Shown: positions 15,642-30,600 of the stretch, in pieces | Layout: each line of letters opens with the position of its first letter | Numbering within the stretch: the stretch's first letter is position 1 | NCBI GenBank assembly: GCA_014843695.1 | Contig: CM026387.1 | Coordinates: 82,889,592-82,953,591, forward strand | Origin: Archivesica marissinica | Lineage: Eukaryota; Mollusca; Bivalvia; Venerida; Vesicomyidae | Length of the DNA stretch: 64,000 nt | Reading direction: 5' to 3' | Made by a program: the position numbers and the translations under genes | The notes under the pieces: generated by a model | Database searches by the model: none | The model's input: the letters and a program-made list of their open reading frames with translations, nothing else | What the model was told of the DNA's origin: nothing

Positions 15642-18600
15642 GTATGGACTAAGGAACGTATCGGTGCCTGTGATGGGATGAGGGTATGGGTATATATGTT
15701 GCAGAGATATGGGCACATAATAGAACACTATGGATACAGAGGCTGCGTCAGAATAGGGCATCTGTATCTGTTTATTGTGTACATACATCAGATTAGTTTA
15801 TACAAATTTATTTTAGCTCGATTGGGATACAAGTTCTTTCAACGTATATTAATCACTCTCGAGACCACATTCCTGGTGGAATCCATCGCCATGAAGGAGA
15901 GAGAAGAGGCAATGTATTGTAGGGGGGAGGTGGTGTCACTAGTGTATTTTAAAGGCAATGCATTTAAAATACATCATTGGCATCCCCCTGTAAATAATAA
16001 GCATACAGTTTGTTATAGCGAGCTTTACGGTAAAGTGAGGTGAGATAAGATATGTTATCTAAATTAGTTGTAGTCTTTAACTTCTCGTTTTGTAATCACA
16101 TGCCCGGTTGAGGGATTTCTAACAATCCTGTTTTCATCAATGACAAATATACGATCGCTTTTATTCTCTCAAGTCACCTTCACTGTATTAAAATTTATAT
16201 CAAGTGAGTTTTGAATGTTCAGAGTGATACCACATACTTTACAAATTGATATGTGGCCTTTTTGATGCGTCTCAGCAAGGACTACGCGTAGTTTTAGGAC
16301 CATGTGTCACAAAGGCTGTTATAATATTATGTGGCACTCCGTCCGTTAAATATCGTAGGTAGTCCCTTAGCTGTGGTTCCCATTGTCCTGGAGATGTAGT
16401 GAAGACAACATAATCAGTGTTACAGTACAGCACCCGCTCTCCTAATTGTTTTAAATAAATATATAGATTGAGACGGGCTTGTGTTGTTGTGTAGGCTGTT
16501 ATAATAACGTTGGTTCTGGCAAAAACCTCAATGAAGTCGGTAGTGTACACCAAATCTAACTAACTGCACATACTCGTCGTTTGCGAACCGTACGTTATTA
16601 ATTATTTGTTTATCGGAAGTCATCTTGTCGAAAATTTCAACAGGGCCCGAATTTAGGACGTCCGAGTAAAATTGGTACGCTGTCCAAATTTACGGCAAAA
16701 GGAGTTAAGCATCAACTTGTCAAGGGATCTCAGTCCTGGATTGTTCTCGATATTGTTGCAATCTAATAGAATTCCCTCTTTCGCGTGTATTTCCGTTTTG
16801 TTTTCTCACCAATACACCAGTCTGGCCAACCACTACCTTCCTGTTTAACTTTCAAATACGTATTTACGTACTCCAGATTGCGACTCGGGATCATACTGGG
16901 ACACTGCCTCGAAATGCCACACTTCGTATATGTTCTGTATGACATAAGCTTGTGATACATCTACTTTCACCTGTCGATTACCCAGGTATCAATGAATGCT
17001 CTCTCGAAGTCACTGTATATACATTAACCTTGCTGCTAGTGCTCACTGTACGAATGACATCAGCTAAACATAAGCGTTCCATTATATGTCATTGGCTGGA
17101 TGGGTATATGCAGTCCTCTAGGTGGCAGCACTTGATCAAACCTTCATACTGGCTGATGTCCTGGAAGTTTCTGTAATAATTTGAGGGTCTCCAATAGGCA
17201 TTATATCAGCCTTGTTCACAAAGGGGTAAAGAGAGGTGACGTCGTAATACTTGATTTGTTTATCTGCAGTTGTTTCCTACACAGCTTAAATGCATAAGTT
17301 CGACCGCCAAAAAAGGCAACTATTTCAATGGTCTGAATATAATGTTTCATGTGGTCACAGTTCTCCATATCATGCTTAAAATCACACTCCCAGATAGAGA
17401 TGTAGGTGTATCCGCTGTCTTCTATACATTCTTTTTTCTCCATAGTCCTGGCATACAAATCACCCATGCTCATTTCATTCACACCTGTTGTCTTATGGCA
17501 TCCGTGCCAAAAACAACCACGAAACTCGAGCACCATCTTTTCACCAGAATCTGTTCGATAGAAACCATGCACTTGGCAGGGTCAAATGTGTTTTTCGCCT
17601 TTGTTTCTTCCATGTTGGATGTTGATCTGTTTTTTGTGTGCTAGATATGACATCCATTGGTAAGCCATTACGGACTGTTTTTCGTCTGGTCGATAGCCAT
17701 GTTGCGGTATAACTGCAATGCTCTCATGCTCTAGAAAAGTCAGTATTTTCTAAGGATATCCACATTGGATCGGCAATAATGAATAATTTCCTCTTGAAAC
17801 TTGAATGTGTTATTCTTGCTGTGCTCATACCACTGTAAAAAAAGCCTTTGCCTAACTTCTGGTTTCATACTGTATGGTGTGTAATGTAGGGTGTCTGAGA
17901 GATGTTGTAATATTGCGCATTGGTTTCCTTGCGATTAAACACATGTGGAAAGTAACAGTTTGCTACTTCTGTCACACCAAATGATTCTGGCAAATATCTG
18001 CTAATGGCATTGGAATAAAGTTCAATGAATATATAATGCGAATATTACACACAGGCACATTGATAGACATGTACTTAGATGAGTTGAAATTACGTCTGGA
18101 AGGACAGCATTGTCTTGAAGATATTGTATTATAGGGTGGTTATCATACCCTTTACAACTTTGGCAGATCACTGTAGCACCACCGTTCTCCTCTGAAAATA
18201 GCTATTTGCAAAATACATTTGTTTTCTGAGACCCCCGAACCATGCGTTCGTTCTTGCCGCATGACTTGCAACAAGACTCTGATGCAACATGCCTGTTTAG
18301 GCACATTTCACACAGTTTATGTAGCACACAGGTTTGGTATATGCTCAAATGTTCCACACCATCTATTTCCACAGTGTTTACAGTTACCGTTTTCTGTTGG
18401 ACAATATCCAGCATCGCATGGGAGTCGGTCATCTTGTGTGCATTCAAAATCGAAAAATATGTATTGGATGTGTCCTTTCTTGTTAGACTTCTGTTCCATG
18501 TTTCTTCGGTAGCAACTGGGTGCGAATAGCATAAATTGTCTTTACATGTTTTACAATACACTTCATGGCAGGTATGGGCCTTCTTGTGTCCATTCATATT

Positions 18601-21600
18601 AATAGTTTGGTCACAGTCAATGATCGGTGCGGCATAAACTCTAGTGTTATTGGAACATCCAACTCAGGGTTATCAATTGAAATTCATACTAAATCTGTAT
18701 CGGATATCATCTCTGTGATGTGTTCAATGCATACTCTCTCATGAACACGTTCATATACTCTTGACAGTGATGGTTATTTTCACTGTCGTGCTGAAAATAA
18801 CATATATTTGCTTGTATTACGTTTCATACAGCCATCACATATTTTCTCATATGTACACATGTGTATTACAACCTGTCAGGATTCTGTATGCATAGTATCT
18901 ATGTGAATTACGATAAGACGAACGACGACTGATAAGCAGTATTGGCGTAATTATGACGCTGTGTAAAACGTAAATATGACGTTATTTTGTGAAATAACGT
19001 CATGATAATTTGTGCTGAACGTAGCAACGTTATTTTATGCAATAATATGATTAAGACGAACGTTATATGGTAATGTGATAACAAGGGTCTTACACTCGTG
19101 GTGATTTCATGCAATGTTTTATGAAACTCGTATTGAAATTTTCAAGCGGATATTAAGTTCGGCAAAAGGGTAGCTTAATAGCAAAATTCCAATATTAGTT
19201 TTAATAACATATGGTATCAAATCACCAAGCATGTAAGATCATATATATGTATGCATACATGACCGGTATATTGGCCCTACTGTAATAAATAGATGATCAC
19301 TCTTAACTACGAATCTGACGTAAAAAAACAAAACGAAAAATTAGTGGATTTAAATCCATTAAGTGTAGTGTAGATTGACTTGTAATTATTAGAAACACAT
19401 ATATTTCATCGTTGCAGTGAAAGATATCCAGCCAATCACTCGGGACGTTGGATAGCGCCGATAGTTAGTCAATGCTTACCCGCCGATGAGACTTCGCGAG
19501 AGTTACAGAACATCGCTCAGACTAACATCACAAACGGTAAGGGAACCTTCCTACCGTTGAACCCATATTATTTGATCTAGTCTATAATTATTAGTCTATA
19601 TTTAACCTGCTATATCTTAGTTTTTTGAAATAATTTGAACCTGGTGAAGAAATTAAGGAGATCCCTTATATACACTCCACAAACAGGCGATTGCATATAT
19701 ATTTACTCCCCAATGCAACTCATATTTGCATGTACATGCATGCACGCTGTTAAATCGTACAATAGTAAACTCGACCATCACCCTCATCATACGACGCAGT
19801 ACCCTTGTACGTTATACGCGGCGATTTTCGATTTTAATGAATGAATTAATGAGGCTTCACTGTGGTCAAATAACAACACAATTTACAGCAAAAGCCTTGT
19901 TTTAAAAATGCTAAAGCATTATCGATTGACCAATATTAGAGTATAACATACGGCGCAAGTAATCGTGTGAATACTTTCGACACCCGTAGTACATTTCAAC
20001 CTACAGCGATGAACAGCAAAGTGATTTGATGCCAACAGCCGTAGCCACTCTGCCACGGAAGCACCTGCACTATTTATATTCCATCCATTACTTTTTCAGA
20101 TAATGTTGAAGCTGTCTCAACACGTTTAAATAACTTAACGTCACAATGGGATACGTTTGAAAGTGTCGACGTCGATTGGTCGGTTGAAGCCATTACCGCT
20201 AGTCTGAAGACGAATAGGTCGACAACGTCACACACAGTAATCGGCAACACCTTTGATATTGTCAACCAGTTACTATTTATTGAAGAAAATGTTCTAATAC
20301 AATCGGAAAACAAATTTAACTCTTCAAACAGGTAATTCAGTCATTTGCACTATCCTTTGATTGACAATATACATTTCATATGAACAACCCACAGCCTCAA
20401 CACATAGGTAGAAGTTTCCTGTGCACCATCCATTGATTGACAATGTGAATACCATATGAACAAGGCAAATCCTCAACAAACAGGTATACGTGTCCTTTGC
20501 ACCATCCATTTATTGACAATGTGAATTCCATATGAACAAGGCAAATCCTCAACAAACAGGTATACGTGTCCTTTGCACCAACCATTGATTGACAATGTGA
20601 ATTCCATATGAACAAGGCAAATCCTCAACAAACAGGTGTACGTGTCCTTTGCACCATCCATTTATTGGGGCAATGTGAATTCCATATGAACAAGGCAAAT
20701 CCTCAACACACAGGTATACGTGTCCTTTGCACCAACCACTGATTGACAATGTGAATTCCATATGAACAAGGCAAATCCTCAACAAACAGGTATACGTTTT
20801 CTTTGTGTCATAGGGTGCAATTGTTGTTAATAAATACAAACTCTTTGAACACATATATTGGTTTGTCATTTTCCCCCGTATTGTGAAAATTTCGGTGTGT
20901 AATGTTCTATGTTCATTAATTTCTCTGATGACGTTGGTACCAAGTAAGATGGGTACAGTTGAATGAAATTCTTTATTTGGTACAACCAAGAAAAGTGTAT
21001 AGACTGGATATTCTGATATGTTTGTTTCTACTTTAGCTTCTATATATCCTACATACGGTATTGTTGATCCATTGGCTCCTTTAATTTCCAGTCCAAAATC
21101 AATTAAGCTTTTCATATCAGATTGGTCGGTCATGCTGTTGTAAATACGTTCAGACATGGTACTGACCATTGATCCACTGTCTATTAAAGCAGGTGTTTCT
21201 ATTCCATTTATATTCACTTTTGTTTGGTTTGATTCACTGATTAGTCGATCAAAGACTGTTGCTCTAGGGCTATCATATTCTTTTGTGCTCCGGTTCTGCC
21301 CCGTGGACAGAGCACCTTTCAGCTTAAAGTCTTCTGTTCATGTTTTATAGCATCACTATGTCCATTATTTCTTCCTTCATTATGAGTAGTTCGATCGTAT
21401 GTGTAATTCCTAGTATGTGCTGAATCGCGTCTATCATTGTATTGTCCTCTTCCGTATCCATATCATCTCCTAGTTGTTCTGTAGTGTCCTCTTCCTCCAT
21501 ACCCAACGGTTCTCTGGTTAAATCCTCTTCTCCTATTCCAATCTTGATTCCATGTGTCATGATATTCATATGGGTCCCTGTTATCATCTTGTCTATATTT

Positions 21601-24600
21601 TCTATCCTGACTCTCCAAATGTTTCTGTGTTTTCATATCGTTCAACTTTATCTTCATATTCTTCATTTTCTCAACCAAATCTTTTAATATGGCCATCTGC
21701 TCTTTCATCTCCGTCTGTTGAGTATTAATATGTTTTGGAGCATCATTGTTCTTCACAAGTCTCATCTCTGCTTCTTCATTTCGTATCTGTCTCTGTACAT
21801 CCTCAAAATCAATAGCTGTTTCATAGCATATCCGTGTTGCATTTCTTAATTCAACATTATAAAGATGTCTCCAAAACCTTGTTTTTAGCATATTATCTTT
21901 CTGGTTCCTTTGTATGTGTCCTTTATCTAATGCTGTCTGCAAAATACCGTCTAGTCTAATTCCCCACTCTGAAACACCCTCGTCTTTCTTTTGATTAGAT
22001 TGGTAGAATTCTGCAATTATTTGATTCTCCTGATCTAACATTCCCATACACCGTGTCAAGTTTGTCTACAATATCCTTAGTTGTCGCATCCGGGGCTAAT
22101 GCTAATAATATCTTTCTGGTGTTTCCACTAAGTGAATTTCTCACAGCCTGTCGTAAAATATCCTCTTGATATAGGTCTGATCTTATCATGACGTTAATTT
22201 CAATGTTCCATTCTTCAAAAGAACTCTCTGTTAACTGTGGCACTGTCGGTTTGTATATATGTGATCTAACTTTTTCTCTTTCTGTAATTTGTCTTTCAAC
22301 TATATCAGCAAGAGTGTTGCCATCATTCCTTTCTATGTGCTTTCAACCATCTTTCATTCTACTCTTTGTGCTGTTCTGTCTAAGTGTTCGCTTAGCGTCA
22401 ATATCACTGTCATCACTTGTATCAGTATCCAGTAAACTCAATTCAGTTTGCATTTTGACTAAACTCCTTTCTAACATATGTTCCTGTTCTTTCAGTTCCT
22501 TTATTTTTTTATCTTTCAGACGTCTCTTCTCTTGTTCCAATTTCATGTCAATGTCCATCTCATTTTGTTTCCTTTCCTTCAACATTCTTTTCCTCCTTGC
22601 TTCTTTTTCTACCTCTTGTTCAATCAATTTCAATCTCTGTATTCTTTCCAATAGTTCATACTCTTCATCTTCTTCATGTTCCTGTTTAACTTTGACAACT
22701 TATTTTCCCACTTTTCTAGTGTTTTTTTCTCTGCTATAATCCATATCTGTATCTCTAACACCTTTCCTAAATACTTTCTTTCTTGTTGTGTACAAGTTAG
22801 TCTTACTACCAGCATGTGTCTCTTTCAGCTCCCTCTGTAACTCTTTTTCCTGTCTATATATTTCATACTCATCATGTTTCTCTTGTTCATAGGGCTGTGT
22901 ACTATTAAATATCTTTCTTGAAATATGTGTAGCCTTCTTCTCCAACCATCTCATTTCTTTGTCCAACATGTCATTTCTACCATCTCTAAATTCTATATCA
23001 TCATGATCCGATAAGTATTCTGGATCAAAATATTCATCTTCAGTGACTTTGTTGTCCTCACTCCGTATATCGTATCAACCAAACTCTGTCTCATCTATAT
23101 ACATATCTCCTTTTACAAATGCGACATCTTTTCCTTGTCCAATGTGTCATATCCGCCATCTCTAATTCCTATATATTCACCATGATCATCATATTCCTCT
23201 TCAGTGACTATGTTGGCTTCACCAACAATAATTTCTCCGCTAATATCTGATTCATCATCTGTATCAACACGTCCTTCTTTATTTTTGTGCATACTGTCCA
23301 TATCACATTGTGTATAACTCCCTGTTCCATTCTTCTCCAATAACATATCTGTTTCCATGCTTTCTAATATATTTATCTCCATTTCTAACATTATATCCTT
23401 CTCTTCTCTAATACTGTGCGCATGCTATGCTCTACTCTCAAACCCATTGGTTCATCCTACGTCTGTTGTCTAGATTTCACTAATGTGTCTCTCTGACTCC
23501 GTAATTCCTCCATTGCTTTCAATTGTATCTCCTTATCTATTCTTACTTTTTCCTTCCTATCCTCTTTTCTATTTCCTTTTCTTTAGCTTCCATTGCTAAT
23601 CGTTCCCTTCTTAGTTTACTTACTTTAATTCTCTCTCCGATATGTATTCTGCCATGATTTCACTTTCACTTTCAAATCATTAACATCAATATTCAATTCA
23701 GTTCAGTTCATTTATTCAAATATTTAAACTTCCGACACCAGATTTACACTGACATGAATATTTTACAATGTGTACACACTATCATAGCAAACAAAAACAC
23801 AATACGTATTACTAATCAAAGTACACCGTTGTAAGTGCAGAATATGCAAATAAGTTTATGATATCAACACAAAGTACATTATTGTATTGATAATAGCACA
23901 CTCTATTCTACATAGTAGAACACTGTAGTCAATATCAAGAAGTAAAAAATCAGAAACAAATATATCCAGTCTTGAAATTTTAATAAGTGTTTATTACCTT
24001 CAAATACTGAAGAAATAAAGAAAATATCCTCTGTCAGCTGGGGTTGAACTTATACAAAGCGGAACAATTTTATACCGTGGTCCAACACACTAACCACTGA
24101 GCTATCTTTCCAATTGATTTTATAAATGTACAAAATTACATGTCGTTACATTTATCCGATTATCGGATTTTGAAAGAGAGGATTAGTGACATATTCTTTC
24201 AAAATCAATAATTTCGAATTGAACAAGTACCGTGAACGCATAAATTCTGATCGATAGATACTGTATTTGAAAATCAATCGCTCTTCAAATAATATTACGT
24301 ATTATACGAATTACTATGATCGAGTGTCAAATTCAATTATATTGAACTTCACAATGCGTCCAAGCACGTGTAACGCGGAACTTGCACGCAGTGAAGAAAA
24401 GACTGTTTCAAATATAAACAACCTTCCTGATCTCGATATACCGATCTAACTCTCTTTGACAGGTTTACCTGTCCTAGAAAGTAATAATATGTTCGAAAAT
24501 CTTTATTATACACAATAATAAAGACTTGTGTACTGTATAAACAAAGGGCAAAATAATGTATGTCACACTCTATGGACGGGCGATAACTGGGGCAATAATC

Positions 24601-27600
24601 TACCAATACACCTTTGTAGACTACATAAACACTGATCAAGCTATATATACTTTAATTGACCTACCAAATAGAAAACATACATAGATCTACATAATACAAT
24701 CGGACAACGATTAAATGGGTCGCTGGTCACTGGTCACTGCTGAATGAGGATTAGTATGTACGACACATGCAATGTTATGTGAAGAGGTGAAGTCGATAGG
24801 CGAAATCTAGTTTGTAGAGGCGATATCTAGAGTCGAGGTATATAGTCGAGTCTAGACGAGAAGCATATAGTCGAGTCTAAGCGAGGCGCAGTTGATAAGT
24901 TGGGCGCCATTTGTCGCAGACCGCCGGCGAGCACTAACGGTGTGGGGGTCGAGATCGACAAAGAAAGAGGAAACTCTTTTATTAATGTCTACTGTGCTTT
25001 ATTCCTGGCAATCCTCCAAGCATTCCGAGCCTGTTCCATCGTTTCTCTCTCTGTCTCTATCTATTCCTCTCTATCTCTATCTGCAACCAATATATACAAA
25101 TATACAGTTTCATACTTATATACATCACATAATTAACAATCACATAACTTATACCATATCATCAGACATAATTATATAATGACGACAATTGCAATGACGA
25201 ATTTAAGATATACAATATACGATGGTGTAGTTTAAGTTAGACAATGAAAATCAAGTCTTTACATCCGATCGATATTTCTCAAAAACTAACAGGTTATCAG
25301 TCAATGTACATGAATAATATATTATCGGGATGGTAGTCAAAAAGATTAGCAATAGTTACCTGAAGGTATATATATATATATTCCTACATAATATGGTTTA
25401 TTTGTAGCACATAATTAATAGCGTCTTGTTTATGTTTTGTGAAAATGGCGGATGTCGCATATGCATGCAGTGATTGGTTAGTAAAAAGCACGTGCTTAAA
25501 TATTGTCATGTGTCAGGTCAAATGTACGTGTCATATATTTTAACTATTGGTCCAAGGGAAATAACTAAAACTATACTACAGTGTACACATAGTGTGGCGT
25601 CCGTGGTTCAGTGGTAGAACGTCGGATTTGGTATCGAACGGTCCCGGGTTCGATACTCGGCCAGGCCACGTATGTAGTGCCATTGAGCAAGGCACCTCAC
25701 ACACATTGCTTAGTACTGGTTAATCGCTTAGTTCGGCTAAGCCTGCCCAGGAAAACATGTATAAGTCCCCGCGAGGGGTTTGACATTAAATGAACATGCA
25801 CTACATATGCTACGTTACAAACTAACTGAAGGTATTACAACGTTTACAACTCACTGCTTCAAAATAGGGGGGAACATGACAAACCAATATATGTATTCAA
25901 AGAGTTTGTATTTATTAACAACAATGGCACCCTATGACATTTGCACCATCCATTTATTGACAATGTGAATTCCATATGAACAAAGCAAATCCTAAACAGG
26001 TAAATGTGTATTGCTTGCTGAAAACATAAGTGTCAGACCTTCATACATCGTTTTCCAGCAACATAGTTAAACCTTTATTATTGCTAGGCCTAGCAGTATC
26101 ATTGTCCGGCTTTTGTATGAAACTGCATATGTCTGCTTTTAGCTATATCTTTGTAGATCCTTTAAATTCTTTAACTTGCACATAACAGTTTATATTAACT
26201 CACTGTTCCAGACTGCGCCTGCCAATCCTAATCATGACTGATTTTTCGGTAATAACAAGTTGAAGTTGAAACTAAGCTCTAAGTGCTGTTGTTTCACTCC
26301 GCAACATGTTGACGTAACTGATCATTGATATTACAATGTTGTTTCCCTCCGTGACATGTTGACGTTACTGATCATTGATATTACAATATTGTTCCCTCCG
26401 TGACGTGATACTTAACTGATCATTGATATTACAATATTGTTCCCTCCGTGACGTGATACTTAACTGATCATTGATATTACAATATTGTTCCCTCCGTGAC
26501 GTGATACTTAACTGATCATTGGTTTTACAATATTGTTTCCCTCCGTGACACTTAGACTAACTGATCATTGATATTACAATGTTGTTCCCTCCGTGACATG
26601 TTGACGTTACTGATCATTGATATTACAATATTGTTCCCTCCGTGACATGTTGACGTTACTGATCATTGATATTACAATATTGTTTCCCTCCGTGACATGT
26701 TGACGTTACTGATCATTGATATTACAATAGTTGTTTCACTCCGTGACGTGATACTTAACTGATCATTGGTTTTACAATATTGTTTCCCTCCGTGACACTA
26801 GACTAACTGATCATTTATATTACAATGTTTTTCCCTCCGTGACATGTTGACGTTACTGGTCATTGATATTACAATATTGTTTCCCTCCGTGACATGTTGA
26901 CGTTACTGATCATTGATATTACAATATTGTTCCCTCCGTGACATGTTGACGTTACTGGTCATTGATATTACAATATTGTATCCATCCGTGACATGTTGAC
27001 GTAACGGATCATTGCTATTACAATGTTGTTTCCCTCCGTGACATGTTGACGTTACTGATCATTGATATTACAATATTGTTTCCCTCCGTGACATGTTGAC
27101 GTTACTGATCATTGATATTACAATATTGTTCCCTCCGTGACGTGTATACTTAACTGATCATTGGTGTTACAATATTGTTTCCCTCCGTGACATGTTGACT
27201 TTACTGATCATTGATATTACAATATTATTTCCCTCCGTGACACATTGACGTTACTGATCATTGATTTTACAATATTGTTCCCTCCGTGACATGTTGGCGT
27301 AACTGATCATTGATATTACAATATTGTTCCCTCCGTGATATTTTGACGTTACTGATCATTGATATTACAGTTTAACAGAGCATAATCTGCCTTACTTCAG
27401 TATGCGCCCGACACTTACCATTTAGTGTAGCAAAGTTATTCATTTAAAAAAACATAGTCTTCTATATGACATGTTTTACTTCACATACATCGCATTCATT
27501 TATTGACACATCATATTCCTTAACATTTGCGAGTATTCAAAATATCCGCTTACGTAATGCATATTAAATGAAATCCAGAATACCTAAACGGAATCATGAC

Positions 27601-30600
27601 ATAATATGTAACTGGAATTCATAATGTGTAAATGGAATACGTACTGCATAAACAGAATACATAATACGTAAGCGGAATATGTACTGCATAAAAGGAGTAC
27701 ATAATACGTTTACGGATTCCGTTTACTTTCGTTTAAGTATTCCATTTTCGCAGTACTTACTACCTATGAGCTAGAAAGGTTCACTTTAATATTACGGTAT
27801 TTATTTCTATATTCAGACTGGTCACAGCTGTGGAGACCATGCTTGATCGTATCAATGTGACGAACGGTGACTATAAAGTAGTGAAAGACAACATCGCCTG
27901 CTTCGTTGTTGGGGTTGATGGCAGTGACTTTGATGGACTCAGCATGTCGTACATAGGTGCAGGAAACAAAGCACTCACAAATTCACTGGTTAGTAATCGA
28001 AAGTAAAATACATGTACATTTGATGCTTAGAGTGTTTTTAGTTTATTTTATTAGCTCAGGTGAGCTATTGTTACAGCAATGTGGCTTTCAGCCCATCGTC
28101 CACATTGTCAAACGTCTCCACTCAGTAACGATTGTGTCTATATCCATCATTTATGGTTATGGTATATGGGTATGTGGGGAATTGCATAACTGTTAAAATT
28201 ACGTCATTAAGTAATCCAAGATGGCCACTGTCTAAAAATAGCACACATTTTTTATAATATCTTGTACCTCCAGTCGGATTTTGACAACTCTTAGTAGGAA
28301 TGATTAATGTACAGTGATCGTTTAATGTTGTTAAAATGGTGACCACAGGATAAATAAATATGCATGCCCCCCATGCGTTCAAATACGCGTCAATGTTTAG
28401 ATTTACTGTCAGTTGTTATGTCACACTTGAATTTACATTACAGCTATACTAATACAATAAATAAATGACATACACGTATGCATACATATTACGCCTAATA
28501 TGCATGATAATCTTACCTCAAAATACCACAAAAACACAAACAAGTTACCAATGCACAATATACACGACTTCCCTAGTAACATTTAAGCAAAAGGGGCATT
28601 CATGGCCGAGTGGGTAAGGTCGTTGATAAATCAGTTTCCCACCACTGGGTTTGTAGAATGCTTCCATGTACGGAAGCTATCAAACTGGCTTATGGAAGGT
28701 CGGTGGGTCTACCCGTTTGCCCGTCCGTGCCTGAAATACTGCTCGAATGGGTACCCCGGGTCTTCCTCCACCAGCAGTAGTTGTAGAGTCGATCTAAACC
28801 TAGTCATTTGTTCGCTTACTATCATTGTGGCTATATACACATATATATATATATGAGTGTTACATATCAGTGTAGCAAATGAATGATATGAGTTAACAGT
28901 TTTAAAGTTTGTGTCTTCTGTATAGATATCATATGATGAGGGCGAGACGATCACGGGCGATGGGCATTCTGGGATTGTATTGCCCAGTTCTTTGCTAGCT
29001 ACTATACCATACTCTCAAAGAAACGATGTTAACAGAATGTCTTTATCTGTGTTCAGGGACCCAAAGATATTCACGGTAATGTGTTTGTGTTGTTTATTTG
29101 TCACGATGCAATTGATTGGAATACAATATGGTCAATATGTATGTTATTCATAGTATTACGTATAATGCGGATATTATATACATATATGGTATCACTACAG
29201 TGTCGCAAACTATATTTTGTTCTTGTATATTAATATATGTAAAATATGTGTTGCTTAGGGTCTTACCAGGGCCTACCCTACCATATCGTACACTCGCTGG
29301 TGTTGAATCTTTACATAGAGATATTGCATGTGTTCTATATCATCAAATTGAGATACACGCAGCTCACTCTCCTGGAGGTAGTGTAATGTGTTCTCTTAGT
29401 ATGATGATCGTCGCTACCGGTTGTCCATATGAGCGACGCCTCCTGAAGAGATCAGTCATTTTAGATTGTTGGCCAAGGTTTCTATACTACAATTAGTATA
29501 TAACAAAAACAATAAGCCCAGGTTGTCTATGCTATATTTAGTTTATAGCACAAGCAAATGTGGCAACGTGTTGTATATACATTTAGTTTATAGCACAAGC
29601 AAATGTGGCCACGTTTTGTATATACATTTAGTTTATAGCACAAGCAAATGTGGCAACGTTTTGTATATACATTTAGTTTATAGCACAAGCAAATGTGGCC
29701 ACGTTTTCTATACTAAAATTAGTATATAACAAAACAAAAACAATAAGCCCAGGTTTCCAATGCTACATTTAGTTTATAGCACAAGCCAATGAGGCCACGT
29801 TTTCTATACTATATTTAGTATATAGCACAATCAAATGTGGCAACGTTTTGTATATACATTTAATGTATAGCACAAGCAAATGAGGCCACGTTTTCTATAC
29901 TATATTTAGCATATAACACAAGTAAATGTGGCCACGTTTTCTATACTATATTTAGTATATAACACAAGCAAATGAGGCCTCGTTTTCTATACTATATTTA
30001 GTATATAGCACAAGCAAATGAGGCCTCGTTTTCTATACTATCTTTAGCATATAACACAAGCAAATGAGGCCTCGTTTTCTATACTACATTTAGTATATAA
30101 CACAAACAAATAATGCCTCGTTTTCTATACTACATTTAGTATATAGCACATGCAAATGAGGCCTCGATTTCTATACTATATTTAGTATATAACACAAACA
30201 ATGAGCCCAAGTTTTCTATACTACATTTAATGTATAACACCAACACATGAGGCCATGTTTTCCATACTACATTTAGTAGGTAAAACAAACAAATTGGGCC
30301 AAGTGTTCTATGCTACATTTAATTTATAACACAAACAAATGAGGCCACGTTTTCTATACTACATTTACTCTCTAGCACAAAGCAATGAGTACAATATGCT
30401 ATCCATATACTTGATTTATCAGTTACTGTGTTCTATACTACATTTAGACTATTACACAAACCAATGAGTTCAAGTCATTACCCGTAGAAGGAGGTGATGC
30501 TTTACCGGCGGAGAGAAAGATTAATAGTAACGTTATTGCCGCCAGTGTACCAACGCTGGATATAAAGGATCTTAATGACCCAGTCGTTGTCACCCTACAA

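Larger units (their letters stand above)
20806..25939 (-). mobile_element. LTR retrotransposon, gag-pro only, inverted U3 ends
   Basis: A 5.1-kb element on the - strand inserted in the 76-bp array. A target duplication TTTG lies on both sides (20802-20805 and 25940-25943). A complete 5' LTR (24912-25939) is followed by a lysine-tRNA-type primer site, a leader, a gag region and a protease. There is no reverse transcriptase, RNase H, integrase or 3' LTR. Instead the far end (20806-20886) is an inverted copy of the first 81 bp of U3. Reading frames are broken by several frameshifts, so the copy is dead. Its general type is a Ty3/gypsy-like or other metazoan LTR element, but without RT the clade cannot be set. 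Confidence 0.88.

Noticed and set aside
20806..25939. DNA transposon with 81-bp terminal inverted repeats
   Set aside because: One end is a complete LTR with TATA box, polyadenylation signals and a lysine-tRNA primer site, followed by gag and protease. The inverted ends are better explained as two U3 ends.
27956..27962. Exon 4 donor at GTGCAG
   Set aside because: It leaves a phase that opens exon 5 with an early stop. The donor at 27989 keeps the frame.
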